64,000 nt of DNA from Paenibacillus radicibacter (GCF_024721995.1 NZ_JANQBC010000001.1:868001-932000); one strand, 5' to 3'; positions 8,201-17,892 are shown, numbered from the stretch's first letter. Numbers and translations are program-made. Notes: generated by a model not told the origin, from the sequence alone.

Positions 8201-9445
8201 TCAAATGAAATCTTTAACCAAGTTTTTCATGCGTTCAAACCAGCCTTCTTTTTTAACAGAGGTGGTTTTCGAGACTGTTTTTGCCACAGTCTTTTTGTTT
8301 TGAGATGTGTGACGATTGCGGATATTCTTATGTACGAATTGAATGATACCAACGCCACTAGTAAAACTCGGATCACGAACACCAATATACTCAGGTGTTG
8401 CAATACGAACCGATGTCGCAAGCTCAACTTGAGCTATTGTTAGCATACCTGGCATGGATACGGCTCCACCTGTGAGTACAAACCCACCTGATGCATCCCC
8501 ATGTCCTAAACGATGTGCTTCTGCGCGAATCAATTGGAAAATCTCTTGCGCGCGAGGCTCAATTATGTTAGCTAAATCAATTTGTGAAAATTCCTTTTCG
8601 ACATTGCTGCCCATACGCGTTACTTTGAATACCTGATCCGCTGCAGCATCTTCCACAATTGCACACCCATACTTGAGTTTAATGCGATCAGCGATATCCA
8701 TTTGTGTATGAAGACCATATGCAATATCACTCGTAATGTATTCCCCACCAATGGGTAGAGTTGAGGTCGCAACTAGATTGCCAGATTCAAAGACGGCAAG
8801 TGTTGTGGAACCTGCTCCTACTTCTACAAGCACTGTTCCTATATTCTTCTCGTCTTTCGTTAAAGCGAGTTGCCCAGATGCAAGCGACATAAGTATGAGT
8901 CCGCCGACGTTTAAATCTGCTTTTTCAACTACTCGTTTTAAATTATGTATGCTTGTCTTCGCTCCGGTTACTATCGTCGCTTCAACTTCAAGTCTGACTC
9001 CAATCATTCCTCGGGGGTCCTGTATTCCTTCTTGACCATCCACTAAATACTGCTTCGGCACCACGCCAATAATTTCACGCTCAGGAGGCAATGCGATTAC
9101 TCTAGCTGCTTGGATAACACGTTCGATGTCATCTTCGCCGATCTCTCTATCCTCATTCTGTACAGCGACTACGCCATGAGATGATTGTAAAGAGATATGA
9201 TTGCCTGTAATTCCAACATAAACTTCGGATATTGTTATGCCAACCATTCGTTCGGCATGATCAATCGCATTGCGAATGGCTTGTACAGATTGATCAATGT
9301 CAACTATAGCCCCTTTTCGAATACCCTCAGACTCAGCTGATCCTACTCCAATTATATTAATGGAGCCGTTAATAACCTCTCCAATAATAGCGCGAACTTT
9401 GGATGTACCGATGTCTAAACTCACAATGATGTCATTGCCGCTCAA
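8201..9445 (-). CDS. ftsA: Cell division protein FtsA
   Basis: Actin-fold ATPase that tethers FtsZ to the membrane and recruits late division proteins. Phosphate-1 motif SLDIGTSKVRAIIGE is at residues 9-23, with VEVGAGSTTLAVFESG (phosphate 2) and FVLTGGAVSMPGM (adenosine) further on. The last 17 residues (GWFERMKNLVKDF) make the amphipathic membrane-targeting helix. Length is 414 aa. The ylxW-ylxX-sbp genes that precede ftsA in B. subtilis are absent here; divIB is the direct upstream neighbour. Confidence 0.97.
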   Translation of the reverse strand: MSGNDIIVSLDIGTSKVRAIIGEVINGSINIIGVGSAESEGIRKGAIVDIDQSVQAIRNAIDHAERMVGITISEVYVGITGNHISLQSSHGVVAVQNEDREIGEDDIERVIQAARVIALPPEREIIGVVPKQYLVDGQEGIQDPRGMIGVRLEVEATIVTGAKTSIHNLKRVVEKADLNVGGLILMSLASGQLALTKDEKNIGTVLVEVGAGSTTLAVFESGNLVATSTLPIGGEYITSDIAYGLHTQMDIADRIKLKYGCAIVEDAAADQVFKVTRMGSNVEKEFSQIDLANIIEPRAQEIFQLIRAEAHRLGHGDASGGFVLTGGAVSMPGMLTIAQVELATSVRIATPEYIGVRDPSFTSGVGIIQFVHKNIRNRHTSQNKKTVAKTVSKTTSVKKEGWFERMKNLVKDFI

Positions 9446-9603
9446 GCTTTGGCACCTCCTGCACTTAATGTGTTAAAAGAATTCACATCGTAATTCTTGT
9501 TGTAATTCAACAAAAGTATCGTATTCCCTCTTTTTTCACAGTTTCTCTTCGTAGTTTTAAAGGACAGCAAATACTTTTTCTGGAATGAATTCCTAGTAAA
9601 AGT

Positions 9604-9612
9604 ATTATATCA
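9604..9612 (-). promoter_or_regulatory. Extended -10 promoter for ftsA-ftsZ
   Basis: The minus strand reads TGATATAAT, an ideal extended -10 (TGnTATAAT), in the 283-nt gap between divIB and ftsA. No good -35 is seen at the right distance. It would give a 5' leader of about 150 nt. The rest of the gap (9446-9728) is AT-rich and shows only a GTCTTAA direct repeat near divIB. Confidence 0.5.
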
Positions 9613-9728
9613 TTACCATTTTATCATTCTTTTCATAGATTGAGTAGTGCTAGTCCTTTTTTTTGCTATTTTTTTAAGACTACGTTAAGACCCTGACATA
9701 AATTACATTCACACTCCATCCATCCTGA

Positions 9729-10670
9729 TTAACGGTTAGGTGTGCTTGTTGGAGTTGGTGTTGGTTTTACTGAAGTATGATTCGGTTTCGGGGTAGCATT
9801 AGGCGTCTGAGAGGGCGTATTCTGCTTCGCATTCTTATCCTCTTTCACCTGTTCTTTCCCCTGATCTTTGACTGAATCATCCGCTTTAGTTGGTGCTTGA
9901 GCCTCTTTATTAGGAGTACCATCTAAATCAGCATGGCTATCGACTTCGAGCAGTGTCAATCTCCTAGAACTCAAGTTATTTTCTTTCAAATTCTGAATGT
10001 AAGCATTTAAATACTCCATTTTATCCGGAAAATAGCCGACTGTTGTGATGACTTCATAACCCGATCGTGTGTAAAGCTTGATTTTATCTGGGTAAGCTTC
10101 TGTCTGTTCAAATGGCTTAATCTCCGAAATTTCGTAGAGCGCATTCGATGACAAAGTCGCTAACGTCTTGCAAAGCAAGGCTTTATTCGGATCTTCAGCT
10201 TTCCAACCTGTTAGGATAGGCTTGTCCACAACAGACAACAAGCCTTGCGTGGAAACGGCTGTACCGTCTGCCAACACAAATTGGGTACTTCCATCTTCAC
10301 CAAATTGGAAAGCGACTTTCGGATACTCCGTAATCTGGATTTGAATCGTACCTGGGAATTGCTTACTCACATTCACACTAGAAACCATTTTCATATGCTT
10401 TAATTTCTCTTCCACAGCACTTGATGAAACACCGAAGAATTGATCGCTTACCTGCACCTCAGAAGCTTTCATGATGTCTTCACTAAGGACAAGTTGATTA
10501 CCTGTAATCTCAATCTTCGAAACTTTACTAAGTGGTGAACGGAAAAATAGCAACAAAAGTAAAGCCATAAAAAAAAGAACCAAAAAAACAAGCAGCTTGC
10601 GCCCTTTTTTTCTAGGCGGCTTAGGGGGTGAAAGGTTCGGCACCGTAGGCATTCGCATTGTTTCTCGCAA
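9729..10670 (-). CDS. divIB: Cell division protein DivIB/FtsQ
   Basis: Bitopic division protein that works with FtsL and DivIC at the septum. A basic proline-rich cytoplasmic N-terminus (PPKPPRKKGRK) precedes one membrane span (about residues 27-46), then a POTRA domain (VSKIEITGNQLVLSEDI) and the beta domain. The last ~60 residues are a low-complexity Lys/Pro/Thr tail ending in repeated PTPTPTS, presumably outside the membrane. The start is TTG with GGAGG 9 nt upstream; an ATG 12 nt further in is the alternative. Length is 313 aa. Confidence 0.9.
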   Translation of the reverse strand: MRETMRMPTVPNLSPPKPPRKKGRKLLVFLVLFFMALLLLLFFRSPLSKVSKIEITGNQLVLSEDIMKASEVQVSDQFFGVSSSAVEEKLKHMKMVSSVNVSKQFPGTIQIQITEYPKVAFQFGEDGSTQFVLADGTAVSTQGLLSVVDKPILTGWKAEDPNKALLCKTLATLSSNALYEISEIKPFEQTEAYPDKIKLYTRSGYEVITTVGYFPDKMEYLNAYIQNLKENNLSSRRLTLLEVDSHADLDGTPNKEAQAPTKADDSVKDQGKEQVKEDKNAKQNTPSQTPNATPKPNHTSVKPTPTPTSTPNR

Positions 10671-10774
10671 AAAAAGACACCTCCGAGGAAGTTTTCACCA
10701 AATAACACCTGACTCTATCAGTCTAATCACGCTATTATCGGCAAAAGCTACTCTATTATTTAGTTTTAACGACG

Positions 10775-10811
10775 AAAAAATCCTTGCATCCCCTTCTGCT
10801 GCCAGAAAGGG
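10775..10811 (-). terminator. Possible terminator after murA
   Basis: Minus strand CCCTTTCTG-GCAG-CAGAAGGGG (9 bp with one G-U) is followed 8 nt later by TTTTTT. An overlapping alternative pairs CATCCCC with GGGGATG. The offset T run makes termination uncertain. Confidence 0.4.
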
Positions 10812-10830
10812 ACTTGGGGATGTTTATCAT

Positions 10831-12123
10831 CTAGTATGAACCCTGTTGATTGACTTCATCATGAATACGGGGTGAGTAGCGACTCATCTTCGCGCCTAAT
10901 TCAGTAAACATTCGCTCAATACGATCGTATCCCCGGTCAATGTGATGAATTTGCTCCACGATTGTCGTTCCTTGCGCTGCTAAGCCGGCAATGACCAGTG
11001 CAGCACCTGCTCGTAAATCGGTAGCTTCTACCGTGGCACCATATAACCTTGGGACGCCTCGGACGAATGCCGAACTTAAGTCCACACGGATGTCAGCTCC
11101 CATTCGAGTTAATTCATCAACATGTTTAAATCGACCTTCGAATATCGTTTCTTTCATTACACTAAGACCATCCGCTAAGGATAGTAGTACCATAACTTGC
11201 GATTGTAAATCTGTAGGAAACGCCGGATGTGGCGCTGTAACGACTCTTTCAATGGACTTCGGTCGAGTCAATGCGCTTACCTGTATTATATCATCCGAGC
11301 AATGGATTTGCACACCAACGCGCCGAAGCACATGGATAAGCGAAGTTAAGTGTTGAGGGCAAACATCTTGCAAGGTAATGCTTCCTCTTGTTGCAGCAGC
11401 TGCAACCATGCAAGTGCCTGTTACGATACGATCAGGGATAATCCGGTATGAACAGGGCTGCAGCACGCTAACCCCACGAATGGTAATCGTGTCGGTTCCC
11501 GCTCCGATGATGTCAGCTCCCATTTGATTCAGGAAATTTTGCAAATCTTGAATTTCCGGTTCTCTTGCCGCATTCGTAATGACGGTAATGCCTTCTGCCA
11601 TCACAGCCGCCATCATAATGTTTTCTGTTGCTCCTACGCTTGGGAAGTCAAGGAATATCTCCGCACCTTTGAGACCATCTGTTTGACATTCGATGGTATC
11701 GCCTTTCTCATGAATGCGCACACCGAGTGCTTCCAAGCCTTTTAAATGTAAATCAATCTTACGTTCGCCGATGGCACAGCCCCCGGGTTGATACAAACGA
11801 ACTAAACCGAATCTGGTCAGCAGTGGTCCCATTAGAAAGATGGAAGATCTCATTTGTCTCATGAGTTGTTCGGGAATGTGCGAGGAATGAATAGTAGATG
11901 TATGAACTGTAACGACACTGCCCTCCTGCTCGGTTCGACAACCGAGATCACGGAGAATTTGCAGCATGACCCCTATATCTAGCAGCTCCGGAACGTTATG
12001 CAAAACATGTGTTCCTTCCGCCATAATACTAGCTGCTAGAATAGGCAGCGCAGCGTTCTTTGCGCCATGGATTCGGATGGTTCCCGATAGAGGTCTCCCG
12101 CCTTCGATCACCAACTTCTCCAA
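10831..12123 (-). CDS. murA: UDP-N-acetylglucosamine 1-carboxyvinyltransferase MurA
   Basis: First committed step of peptidoglycan synthesis: transfers enolpyruvate from PEP to UDP-GlcNAc in the cytoplasm. Conserved K22-N23 (GAKNAA) and the catalytic, fosfomycin-target cysteine in PGGCAIG (C116) are present, as is DLRAGAALVIAGLAA near the C-terminus. Length is 430 aa. It follows murB by 15 nt. In B. subtilis murAA lies elsewhere, so having it inside the division cluster is a lineage trait. Confidence 0.96.
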   Translation of the reverse strand: MEKLVIEGGRPLSGTIRIHGAKNAALPILAASIMAEGTHVLHNVPELLDIGVMLQILRDLGCRTEQEGSVVTVHTSTIHSSHIPEQLMRQMRSSIFLMGPLLTRFGLVRLYQPGGCAIGERKIDLHLKGLEALGVRIHEKGDTIECQTDGLKGAEIFLDFPSVGATENIMMAAVMAEGITVITNAAREPEIQDLQNFLNQMGADIIGAGTDTITIRGVSVLQPCSYRIIPDRIVTGTCMVAAAATRGSITLQDVCPQHLTSLIHVLRRVGVQIHCSDDIIQVSALTRPKSIERVVTAPHPAFPTDLQSQVMVLLSLADGLSVMKETIFEGRFKHVDELTRMGADIRVDLSSAFVRGVPRLYGATVEATDLRAGAALVIAGLAAQGTTIVEQIHHIDRGYDRIERMFTELGAKMSRYSPRIHDEVNQQGSY

Positions 12124-12138
12124 TGTTTCACCTCCGAT

Positions 12139-13044
12139 TTACTGCTCACCGACCATCAATACTTCAGGTACAAGCTTGATTCCTTTTTGTGTCAAAATCA
12201 TATCCTGAATTCGAGCGATCAAAGTAAGCACATCTTCGGCTGTCGCATCCCCTGTGTTCACGATGAAATTCGCATGTAAGGACGAAACTTCAGCCCCACC
12301 TACTCGCAAACCTTTCAGACCTGCCTCTTCAATCAACTTGGCAGCAAATGTGCCTACTGGATTACGGAATACCGAACCTGCACAAGCAGCAGATAACGGC
12401 TGTGTCCGTAAGCGACGGTCTTTATTAGCAGCTAGAGCAGCTGCAATTTCTTTGCGGTCACCAGGTTCAAGCTGGAACACTGCTTCGAGGACGATGCCAG
12501 GTTCACGCTGCAATCTGGAATGACGGTAAGCGAATTCGAGGTCACTTCCTTGCAAGATCTTCACCTCACCGGTGGACATGAGCACTTCAGCCTGCTTAAG
12601 TATGCGTGACACATCGGAGCTATGTGCTCCTGCGTTCATGTAGACAGCGCCTCCCACTGAACCAGGTATCCCACCTGCAAATTCAAGACCCGTTAAGCCT
12701 TCTTTACCTGTCATGACGGATAACTTAATTAAAGAATAAGCCCCACCGGCATACACGAGTGTGTCTTCGAAGTGTAACGTATCTAGCATTTTTCCAAGTT
12801 TAATGACAACACCACGAACACCTTTATCCGATACTAACATGTTCGAGCCTTTGCCAATGACCATCCACGGAACCTGATGTTGGTGGAGAATACGCAGCGT
12901 TTCGACGAGCTTCTCTTTATTTTCCGGTATTAAGAAGACGTCTGCTGGACCACCAATCTTCCATGTTGTGTAAGGTGCAAGTTTTTCTTGGAAACGAATC
13001 TCACAAGCATTCGCTGCTTGCAAGTCAGATATATAGGCGTGCAT
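12139..13044 (-). CDS. murB: UDP-N-acetylenolpyruvoylglucosamine reductase MurB
   Basis: FAD enzyme that reduces the MurA product with NADPH to UDP-MurNAc. The FAD-binding motif GKGSNMLVSDKGVRGVVIKL (about residues 70-89), GIPGSVGGAVYMNAGA and the catalytic serine segment AGSVFRNP are visible. The ATG at 13044 has GGAGG 5 nt upstream, giving 301 aa; the earlier GTG lies inside that site. The 156-nt gap before it (13045-13200) holds a possible TTGTCA-17-CATAAA promoter and the palindrome GCCCATATGGGC (13183-13194). Confidence 0.96.
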   Translation of the reverse strand: MHAYISDLQAANACEIRFQEKLAPYTTWKIGGPADVFLIPENKEKLVETLRILHQHQVPWMVIGKGSNMLVSDKGVRGVVIKLGKMLDTLHFEDTLVYAGGAYSLIKLSVMTGKEGLTGLEFAGGIPGSVGGAVYMNAGAHSSDVSRILKQAEVLMSTGEVKILQGSDLEFAYRHSRLQREPGIVLEAVFQLEPGDRKEIAAALAANKDRRLRTQPLSAACAGSVFRNPVGTFAAKLIEEAGLKGLRVGGAEVSSLHANFIVNTGDATAEDVLTLIARIQDMILTQKGIKLVPEVLMVGEQ

Positions 13045-13200
13045 GGGAACCTCCTTCACAGAACATAAGAACGATATGCCACCAAAACTTAAAGTGTTGC
13101 GCTAAGATTTGACTAGCATAAGCTTCGATGTCTGTCACGGTTATAGTGTAGTTTATGTAATATCGAGTAGAGTGTGACAAATGCCCATATGGGCGAGAGG

Positions 13201-14319
13201 CTAAAGCTTGCGAACAAGCTTATGCATCTCACTTACGACTAGCTTTGCGGAATCGGATTGGCCCATTTTGCGAGAGGCATTCGCCATCTCTTCAATGCGA
13301 AACGGTGATCCAGTAATGCGCTGAATGCTTGCTAGAAGCGTATCTGCGTTAAGATCTTTCTCCAAGATCATCTGAGCAGCACCACCATCCACAAGCATGC
13401 GAGCGTTGTGCTCTTGATGATTATTCGTCACGTAAGGCGATGGAATGAGAATCGCCGGAATGCCGAGCGATGTAATCTCCGCGAGGAAGGACGCCCCAGC
13501 GCGCGACACGATTAGCTTCGTCGCGGCAAGCACTTCCGGCATGTTGTGAATATAAGGCACAACATGTACATTACGCGGCGCAGCGCCATCAGCGCCGCGG
13601 ATAGCGGCTACGGCAGCCTCATAATGCGGCTGCCCGGTAATAAACAGAAACTGCAGCTGCGGCAGTTTCGTGGCCTGCGAGGCGACGGTAATCATCGCCT
13701 CGTTGATCGCTTTCGCTCCCCGCGAGCCGCCTACGACGACGACCAGTTGGTCGTCATCGGCGAGGCCGAGGGAGCGTAGGCCTTGGCGTCGGTCGGCAAG
13801 AGCGACCGACGTTGCACGCGGATTGCCGGTGTATACGGCATTCCGCGCTTTAGGGAACCGCGACTCGGTTCCCTTGAAGGACACCGCTACGGTTGAGACG
13901 TAGCGACTAAGGAAAGCATTCGTCATCCCCGGGATGACGTTCTGCTCATGCACCATACTCGGGATGCCCAGCTTCGCTGCCGCATAGAGCACGGGTCCGC
14001 ATACGTAGCCCCCTGTGCCGATCACGACATCCGGTTTAAACTCACGCAGCATTTTCTTCGCATCGCTCACACCACGAAAGAAGCGAGCAATCGTCTTTAC
14101 ATTGTCTAGAGAAAACAGCTTCCGACGGAAGCCAGAAATTTCAACTGCCTCAAAAGGCATAGTAAGCTTGGAGTTCGCGACAATGTCGCGCTCCAAGCCC
14201 GAGTTTGTGCCAATATATAAAAATTCGGACTGGGCGTCTTCCTTAACGACTTGTTCTGCAATCGCAAGCGCAGGATAGACGTGACCACCAGTACCTCCTC
14301 CACTAAGTACGACGCGCAC
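13201..14319 (-). CDS. murG: Lipid II synthase MurG
   Basis: Membrane-associated glycosyltransferase adding GlcNAc to lipid I. The N-terminal GGGTGGHVYPALA loop, MVHEQNVIPG, and the C-terminal UDP-GlcNAc motifs VVVGGSRGAKAINE and SRAGASFLAEITSLGIPAILIPSPY are present. The frame starts at a GTG overlapping the spoVE stop, but the GTG at 14319 has GAGGTG 6 nt upstream and gives the usual MR..-SGGGTGG N-terminus (372 aa). The middle third is markedly GC-rich and packed with inverted repeats (see 13574-13939), unlike its neighbours. Confidence 0.95.
   Translation of the reverse strand: MRVVLSGGGTGGHVYPALAIAEQVVKEDAQSEFLYIGTNSGLERDIVANSKLTMPFEAVEISGFRRKLFSLDNVKTIARFFRGVSDAKKMLREFKPDVVIGTGGYVCGPVLYAAAKLGIPSMVHEQNVIPGMTNAFLSRYVSTVAVSFKGTESRFPKARNAVYTGNPRATSVALADRRQGLRSLGLADDDQLVVVVGGSRGAKAINEAMITVASQATKLPQLQFLFITGQPHYEAAVAAIRGADGAAPRNVHVVPYIHNMPEVLAATKLIVSRAGASFLAEITSLGIPAILIPSPYVTNNHQEHNARMLVDGGAAQMILEKDLNADTLLASIQRITGSPFRIEEMANASRKMGQSDSAKLVVSEMHKLVRKL
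13574..13939. repeat. Dense array of short-loop inverted repeats inside murG
   Basis: Nine perfect inverted repeats lie within 366 bp. Arm pairs: 13574-81/13592-99, 13612-18/13628-34, 13647-54/13662-69, 13678-85/13695-702, 13738-45/13748-55, 13787-95/13803-11, 13852-60/13866-74, 13885-91/13899-905 and 13921-29/13931-39. Arms are 7-9 bp, loops 1-14 nt. Examples are CGTCATCCC-C-GGGATGACG and AGGGAACCG-CGACT-CGGTTCCCT. The arms differ from each other, so this is not one dispersed repeat. Confidence 0.8.
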
Positions 14320-14324
14320 AGCAT

Positions 14325-15422
14325 TCACCTCGAATAACGGGATATGTTAAGTAAAATGCCTAGAGCGGTTAACATCAAGGTTAAGGACGATCCACCCGCA
14401 GAAACAAGCGGTAGTGTAATCCCCGTAACTGGGAACATCCCAATCACAACACCAATGTTAATAATGACCTGCACAGCAATCATCCCAACGATTCCAACTG
14501 CAAGCAGCGAACCGAATGTATCTGGCGCAGTAATCGCAACACGCATGCCTCTCCAGACGAGAATTGTAAATAATAATAAGACGAAAGATCCTCCAATAAA
14601 ACCTAGCTCTTCTGAAATAATAGCAAATATGAAATCCGTCTGCGGTTCAGGCAAGTAGCTGTACTTCTGCCGACTCATACCTAGCCCAAGACCGACAAGT
14701 CCACCCGGACCAATGGCAAGCAGAGATTGAATAATCTGGTACCCTTCATCTTTTGGATACTTCCAAGGGTCCATAAATGCCATGATTCGATCCATTCGAT
14801 ACGGAGCAGCAATGATGAGGCCAATAAAGCCGACTACACCTGCCATAGCAAAGTAGGATAAATGGCGAAGTCGTGCCCCCACGATAAAGATCATCAGTAC
14901 AGCAGTTCCGACGAGTACAGTACCTGTCCCTAAATCGGGCTGCAGCATAATGAGTCCAAAAGCGAGTCCGACAAGCCCAAGAGGCGGTAATAAACCCTTC
15001 GTAAACTCCGTAATTTTCGCTTGTTCTTCCGACAACCATTTGGCAAGGAACATAATAATGCCCATCTTGGCAAATTCAGAAGGTTGAATCCCGAATGAGC
15101 CTATCCCGATCCATGATCTTGCTCCCCCACGTACTACCCCAACTCCTGGAATTAACACGATAACAAGGAAGACAAAACAGATCAACAAGATAATTTTGGC
15201 ATATTTTTTCCAAATCCAATAATCCATGTTCATCGTCACGAACATCGCAACCACCCCAAGCACAGCAAAGATAAGCTGACGCTTCAAGTAGTAGTACCAA
15301 TCTCCAAATTCGTGAAACGCGAGTACAGCTGATGCACTGTACACCATAATAACGCCGATTGTTAATATCAACAAGGTTGTGATCAAGATCCATAAATCTG
15401 GAGCAGAGCGAGCTTTACCCAT
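14325..15422 (-). CDS. spoVE: SEDS peptidoglycan polymerase SpoVE/FtsW
   Basis: SEDS-family glycosyltransferase that polymerises lipid II into glycan strands. About ten membrane segments are visible, plus family motifs GGARSWIGIGSFGIQPSEFAKMG, LQPDLGTGTV, GYQIIQSLLAIGPGGLVGLGLGMSRQKYSYLPE and FPVTGITLPLVSAGGSS. Length is 365 aa. Its place between murD and murG is that of spoVE in B. subtilis, where spoVE serves the spore cortex with SpoVD. With no other SEDS gene visible here, it could equally be the vegetative FtsW. Confidence 0.92.
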   Translation of the reverse strand: MGKARSAPDLWILITTLLILTIGVIMVYSASAVLAFHEFGDWYYYLKRQLIFAVLGVVAMFVTMNMDYWIWKKYAKIILLICFVFLVIVLIPGVGVVRGGARSWIGIGSFGIQPSEFAKMGIIMFLAKWLSEEQAKITEFTKGLLPPLGLVGLAFGLIMLQPDLGTGTVLVGTAVLMIFIVGARLRHLSYFAMAGVVGFIGLIIAAPYRMDRIMAFMDPWKYPKDEGYQIIQSLLAIGPGGLVGLGLGMSRQKYSYLPEPQTDFIFAIISEELGFIGGSFVLLLFTILVWRGMRVAITAPDTFGSLLAVGIVGMIAVQVIINIGVVIGMFPVTGITLPLVSAGGSSLTLMLTALGILLNISRYSR

Positions 15423-15531
15423 ACAACACCTCGTACAATAAGGGTTAAGGCTCTTCTCAGCTAATGGATGCTTCGGTCAGCTTGTCCGGTGCATGTGCTG
15501 CCACTTGATAGCTTGGCTGAAAAGAGCCTTT

Positions 15532-16926
15532 CTACAGGTTATGCACGGACTCCTTAAACATGCTTCCTCTTTGCTCAAAAGACGGAAACATATCCCAAGA
15601 TGCGCAAGCAGGTGACAATAATACGATGTCGCCTTCTTCAGCAAGCGTCCAAGCTTCCTGTACTGCAAGGTGAATCGCTTCCCTCGCGTCATCCTCATTA
15701 TCGACTGTTTTGACTGCTGTTAGCCCTGCGAGCTCAGCAACTTTATTGATTTTATTGCGAGTTTGTCCCAATGTGACTAGCCCTTTCACTTGCTTACCCA
15801 GTACAGGCAGTAGCTCCATATAATCGGAACCACGATCAAGCCCACCTGCAATAAGTATGATATTGCCTTTGAATGCTTCTACGGATTTAATCGTTGCGAC
15901 CGCATTCGTTGCCTTTGAGTTGTTGTAGAATTTCACACCTTCAATTTCTTTCACAAACTCAAGACGGTGTTCCACCCCATGGAACTCACGCAGCACCTTT
16001 GCAATACTTGCAAAATCTGCACCTGCACGAATCGTGATCGCTGCTGCTGCTAGTGCATTTGCTACATTAAACGAACCGGCAATACCTAATTCATCTTGAT
16101 GCAAAATAACATGTGTTTCGCCAGCCTCGTCCTTATAGATCAACATACCTGTATCCGCATCAACATACATTCCGTAAGAAAGCTCTACTTCTATCGAAAA
16201 CGGCAGTATATGCGCGTTTAATGTCGGAATGATTGCTTGACATGCCGCATCATCCCAATTGATGACAGCTGTATCTTCTGCCGTCTGATTCGCAAACAGC
16301 TTTACTTTTGAAGCTGTGTAATCTTCCATATCTCCATGGTAGTCCAGATGGGTCTCATACACATTTAATAAACATGCAATACGTGGCTTGAATGTACTAG
16401 TCCCTTTCAATTGGAACGAACTCAGTTCAACGACCATCCAATTGTCGGAGTTCGCTTCTTCTGCCACTTCGCATAGTGCACGACCGATATTACCTGCAAC
16501 AATCGGTTTAAGTCTACTTTCTTCTAATATTTGGCCGACTAGAGTCGTCGTTGTTGTCTTACCATTAGAGCCTGTAATCCCGATCATTGGCGCTGCACAT
16601 ATCGGATACGCCACTTCCACTTCTGTCACAACTTCAATGCCTAATTGCTGAGCTTGCACAATAGGTGGAGCTATGTAAGGGATACCTGGATTTTTAACAA
16701 GTAATTTAACATTCTCGTCGATCAAATCATCTGGATGCCCACCACAAATGACCGCAATGCCTAAATCTTCAAGTTCTGCCGCCTCAGGGCTTTGATCCCG
16801 ATCTTTACGATCGTTTACAACAATACTTGCCCCCATGCGATGAAAAAGCTTAGCCGCAGCAACACCGCTTTTGGCCAAGCCTAGAACAACCACTTTTTCT
16901 CCTGCATAATCATGCGGATGCTTCAT
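15532..16926 (-). CDS. murD: UDP-MurNAc-alanine-D-glutamate ligase MurD
   Basis: Cytoplasmic ATP-dependent ligase adding D-Glu to UDP-MurNAc-L-Ala. The N-terminal Rossmann-like domain has VVLGLAKSGVAAA, the central ATPase domain has GITGSNGKTTTTTLV (about residue 115), and the C-terminal domain has EFHGVEHRLEFV, NNSKATN and LIAGGLDRGSDY. Length is 464 aa. It follows mraY by 3 nt. The 109-nt gap to spoVE has no clear terminator. Confidence 0.97.
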   Translation of the reverse strand: MKHPHDYAGEKVVVLGLAKSGVAAAKLFHRMGASIVVNDRKDRDQSPEAAELEDLGIAVICGGHPDDLIDENVKLLVKNPGIPYIAPPIVQAQQLGIEVVTEVEVAYPICAAPMIGITGSNGKTTTTTLVGQILEESRLKPIVAGNIGRALCEVAEEANSDNWMVVELSSFQLKGTSTFKPRIACLLNVYETHLDYHGDMEDYTASKVKLFANQTAEDTAVINWDDAACQAIIPTLNAHILPFSIEVELSYGMYVDADTGMLIYKDEAGETHVILHQDELGIAGSFNVANALAAAAITIRAGADFASIAKVLREFHGVEHRLEFVKEIEGVKFYNNSKATNAVATIKSVEAFKGNIILIAGGLDRGSDYMELLPVLGKQVKGLVTLGQTRNKINKVAELAGLTAVKTVDNEDDAREAIHLAVQEAWTLAEEGDIVLLSPACASWDMFPSFEQRGSMFKESVHNL

Positions 16927-16929
16927 CTA

Positions 16930-17892
16930 TTACAACACCTCATTAATGTATAATCCACACGCTGCCGCGATAAGTCCAATGGTCCAGAACGTAATGACCA
17001 CACGCCACTCTGACCATCCTACCAATTCAAAGTGATGATGGATAGGACTCATTTTGAACACACGCTTACCCGTCGTTTTAAAAGAAATGACCTGAATCAC
17101 TACAGACATTACTTCCATCAAGAATACAAATCCAATAATAGCGAGCAACACTTCTGCTTTCGTTAAAATCGCTGCAGCTACGAGTCCGCCACCAATACCA
17201 AGTGATCCTGTATCACCCATGAATACTTTAGCTGGATGCGCATTAAAGACCAAGAATCCAAGAACTGCACCAACCATTGCACTTGCAAAAATCGCAACTT
17301 CCGGTTGCGTGTTATTCATCGCAATAATCGTATATGCACCAAATGCAATTGCACTCGTTCCTGCTAACAAGCCATCAAGTCCATCTGTTAAGTTAACAGC
17401 ATTCGTAGCTCCTAACATGACGAACACCATAATCGGGAAGTAGAACCAACCTAGATTAAACTTAACATCGATAAGTGGAATACTAATCTCTGTGGAATGC
17501 CCCATCGATACGAGCAGCACACAGACGATTGCCGATACAAGCAGTTGTCCAATCAGCTTCTGTCTAGCTGTTAAACCGAGTGAACGCTTAAACACGATCT
17601 TGATATAATCATCTAAAAATCCGACTAAACCATAACCCAGTGTAGCAATAATCAACACGAAGAATGACATCGTTTTATCAGAGAATTGCAGTGCAGCAAT
17701 AGATAAAGCAAGCATAATAATAATGCCGCCCATCGTTGGCGTCCCTTGTTTCTTGAGATGCCCTTGCGGACCGTCCTCACGAATGGTCTGACCGAATTTC
17801 AACCTGCGCAAAAGCGGGATGAATAAAGGTCCCATAATAATCGATAAGATAAATGCAGTTCCCAAGGTAAATAAAACGACTTTCAATTCCAC
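16930..17892 (-). CDS. mraY: Phospho-N-acetylmuramoyl-pentapeptide transferase MraY
   Basis: Integral membrane enzyme that moves phospho-MurNAc-pentapeptide to undecaprenyl phosphate, forming lipid I. It has about ten hydrophobic segments. Conserved cytoplasmic motifs include [55 protein letters not shown] and the HHHFE segment ([12 protein letters not shown]). Length is 320 aa. It lies between murF and murD with a 40-nt spacer. Confidence 0.97.
   Translation of the reverse strand: MELKVVLFTLGTAFILSIIMGPLFIPLLRRLKFGQTIREDGPQGHLKKQGTPTMGGIIIMLALSIAALQFSDKTMSFFVLIIATLGYGLVGFLDDYIKIVFKRSLGLTARQKLIGQLLVSAIVCVLLVSMGHSTEISIPLIDVKFNLGWFYFPIMVFVMLGATNAVNLTDGLDGLLAGTSAIAFGAYTIIAMNNTQPEVAIFASAMVGAVLGFLVFNAHPAKVFMGDTGSLGIGGGLVAAAILTKAEVLLAIIGFVFLMEVMSVVIQVISFKTTGKRVFKMSPIHHHFELVGWSEWRVVITFWTIGLIAAACGLYINEVL

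Noticed and set aside
9661-9728. GTCTTAA repeated after divIB as a possible terminator.
   Set aside because: The two copies are direct repeats, not inverted, and cannot form a stem.
13183-13194. Palindrome GCCCATATGGGC between murB and murG.
   Set aside because: A single 12-bp palindrome with no T run and no partner element; insufficient to call an operator or terminator.
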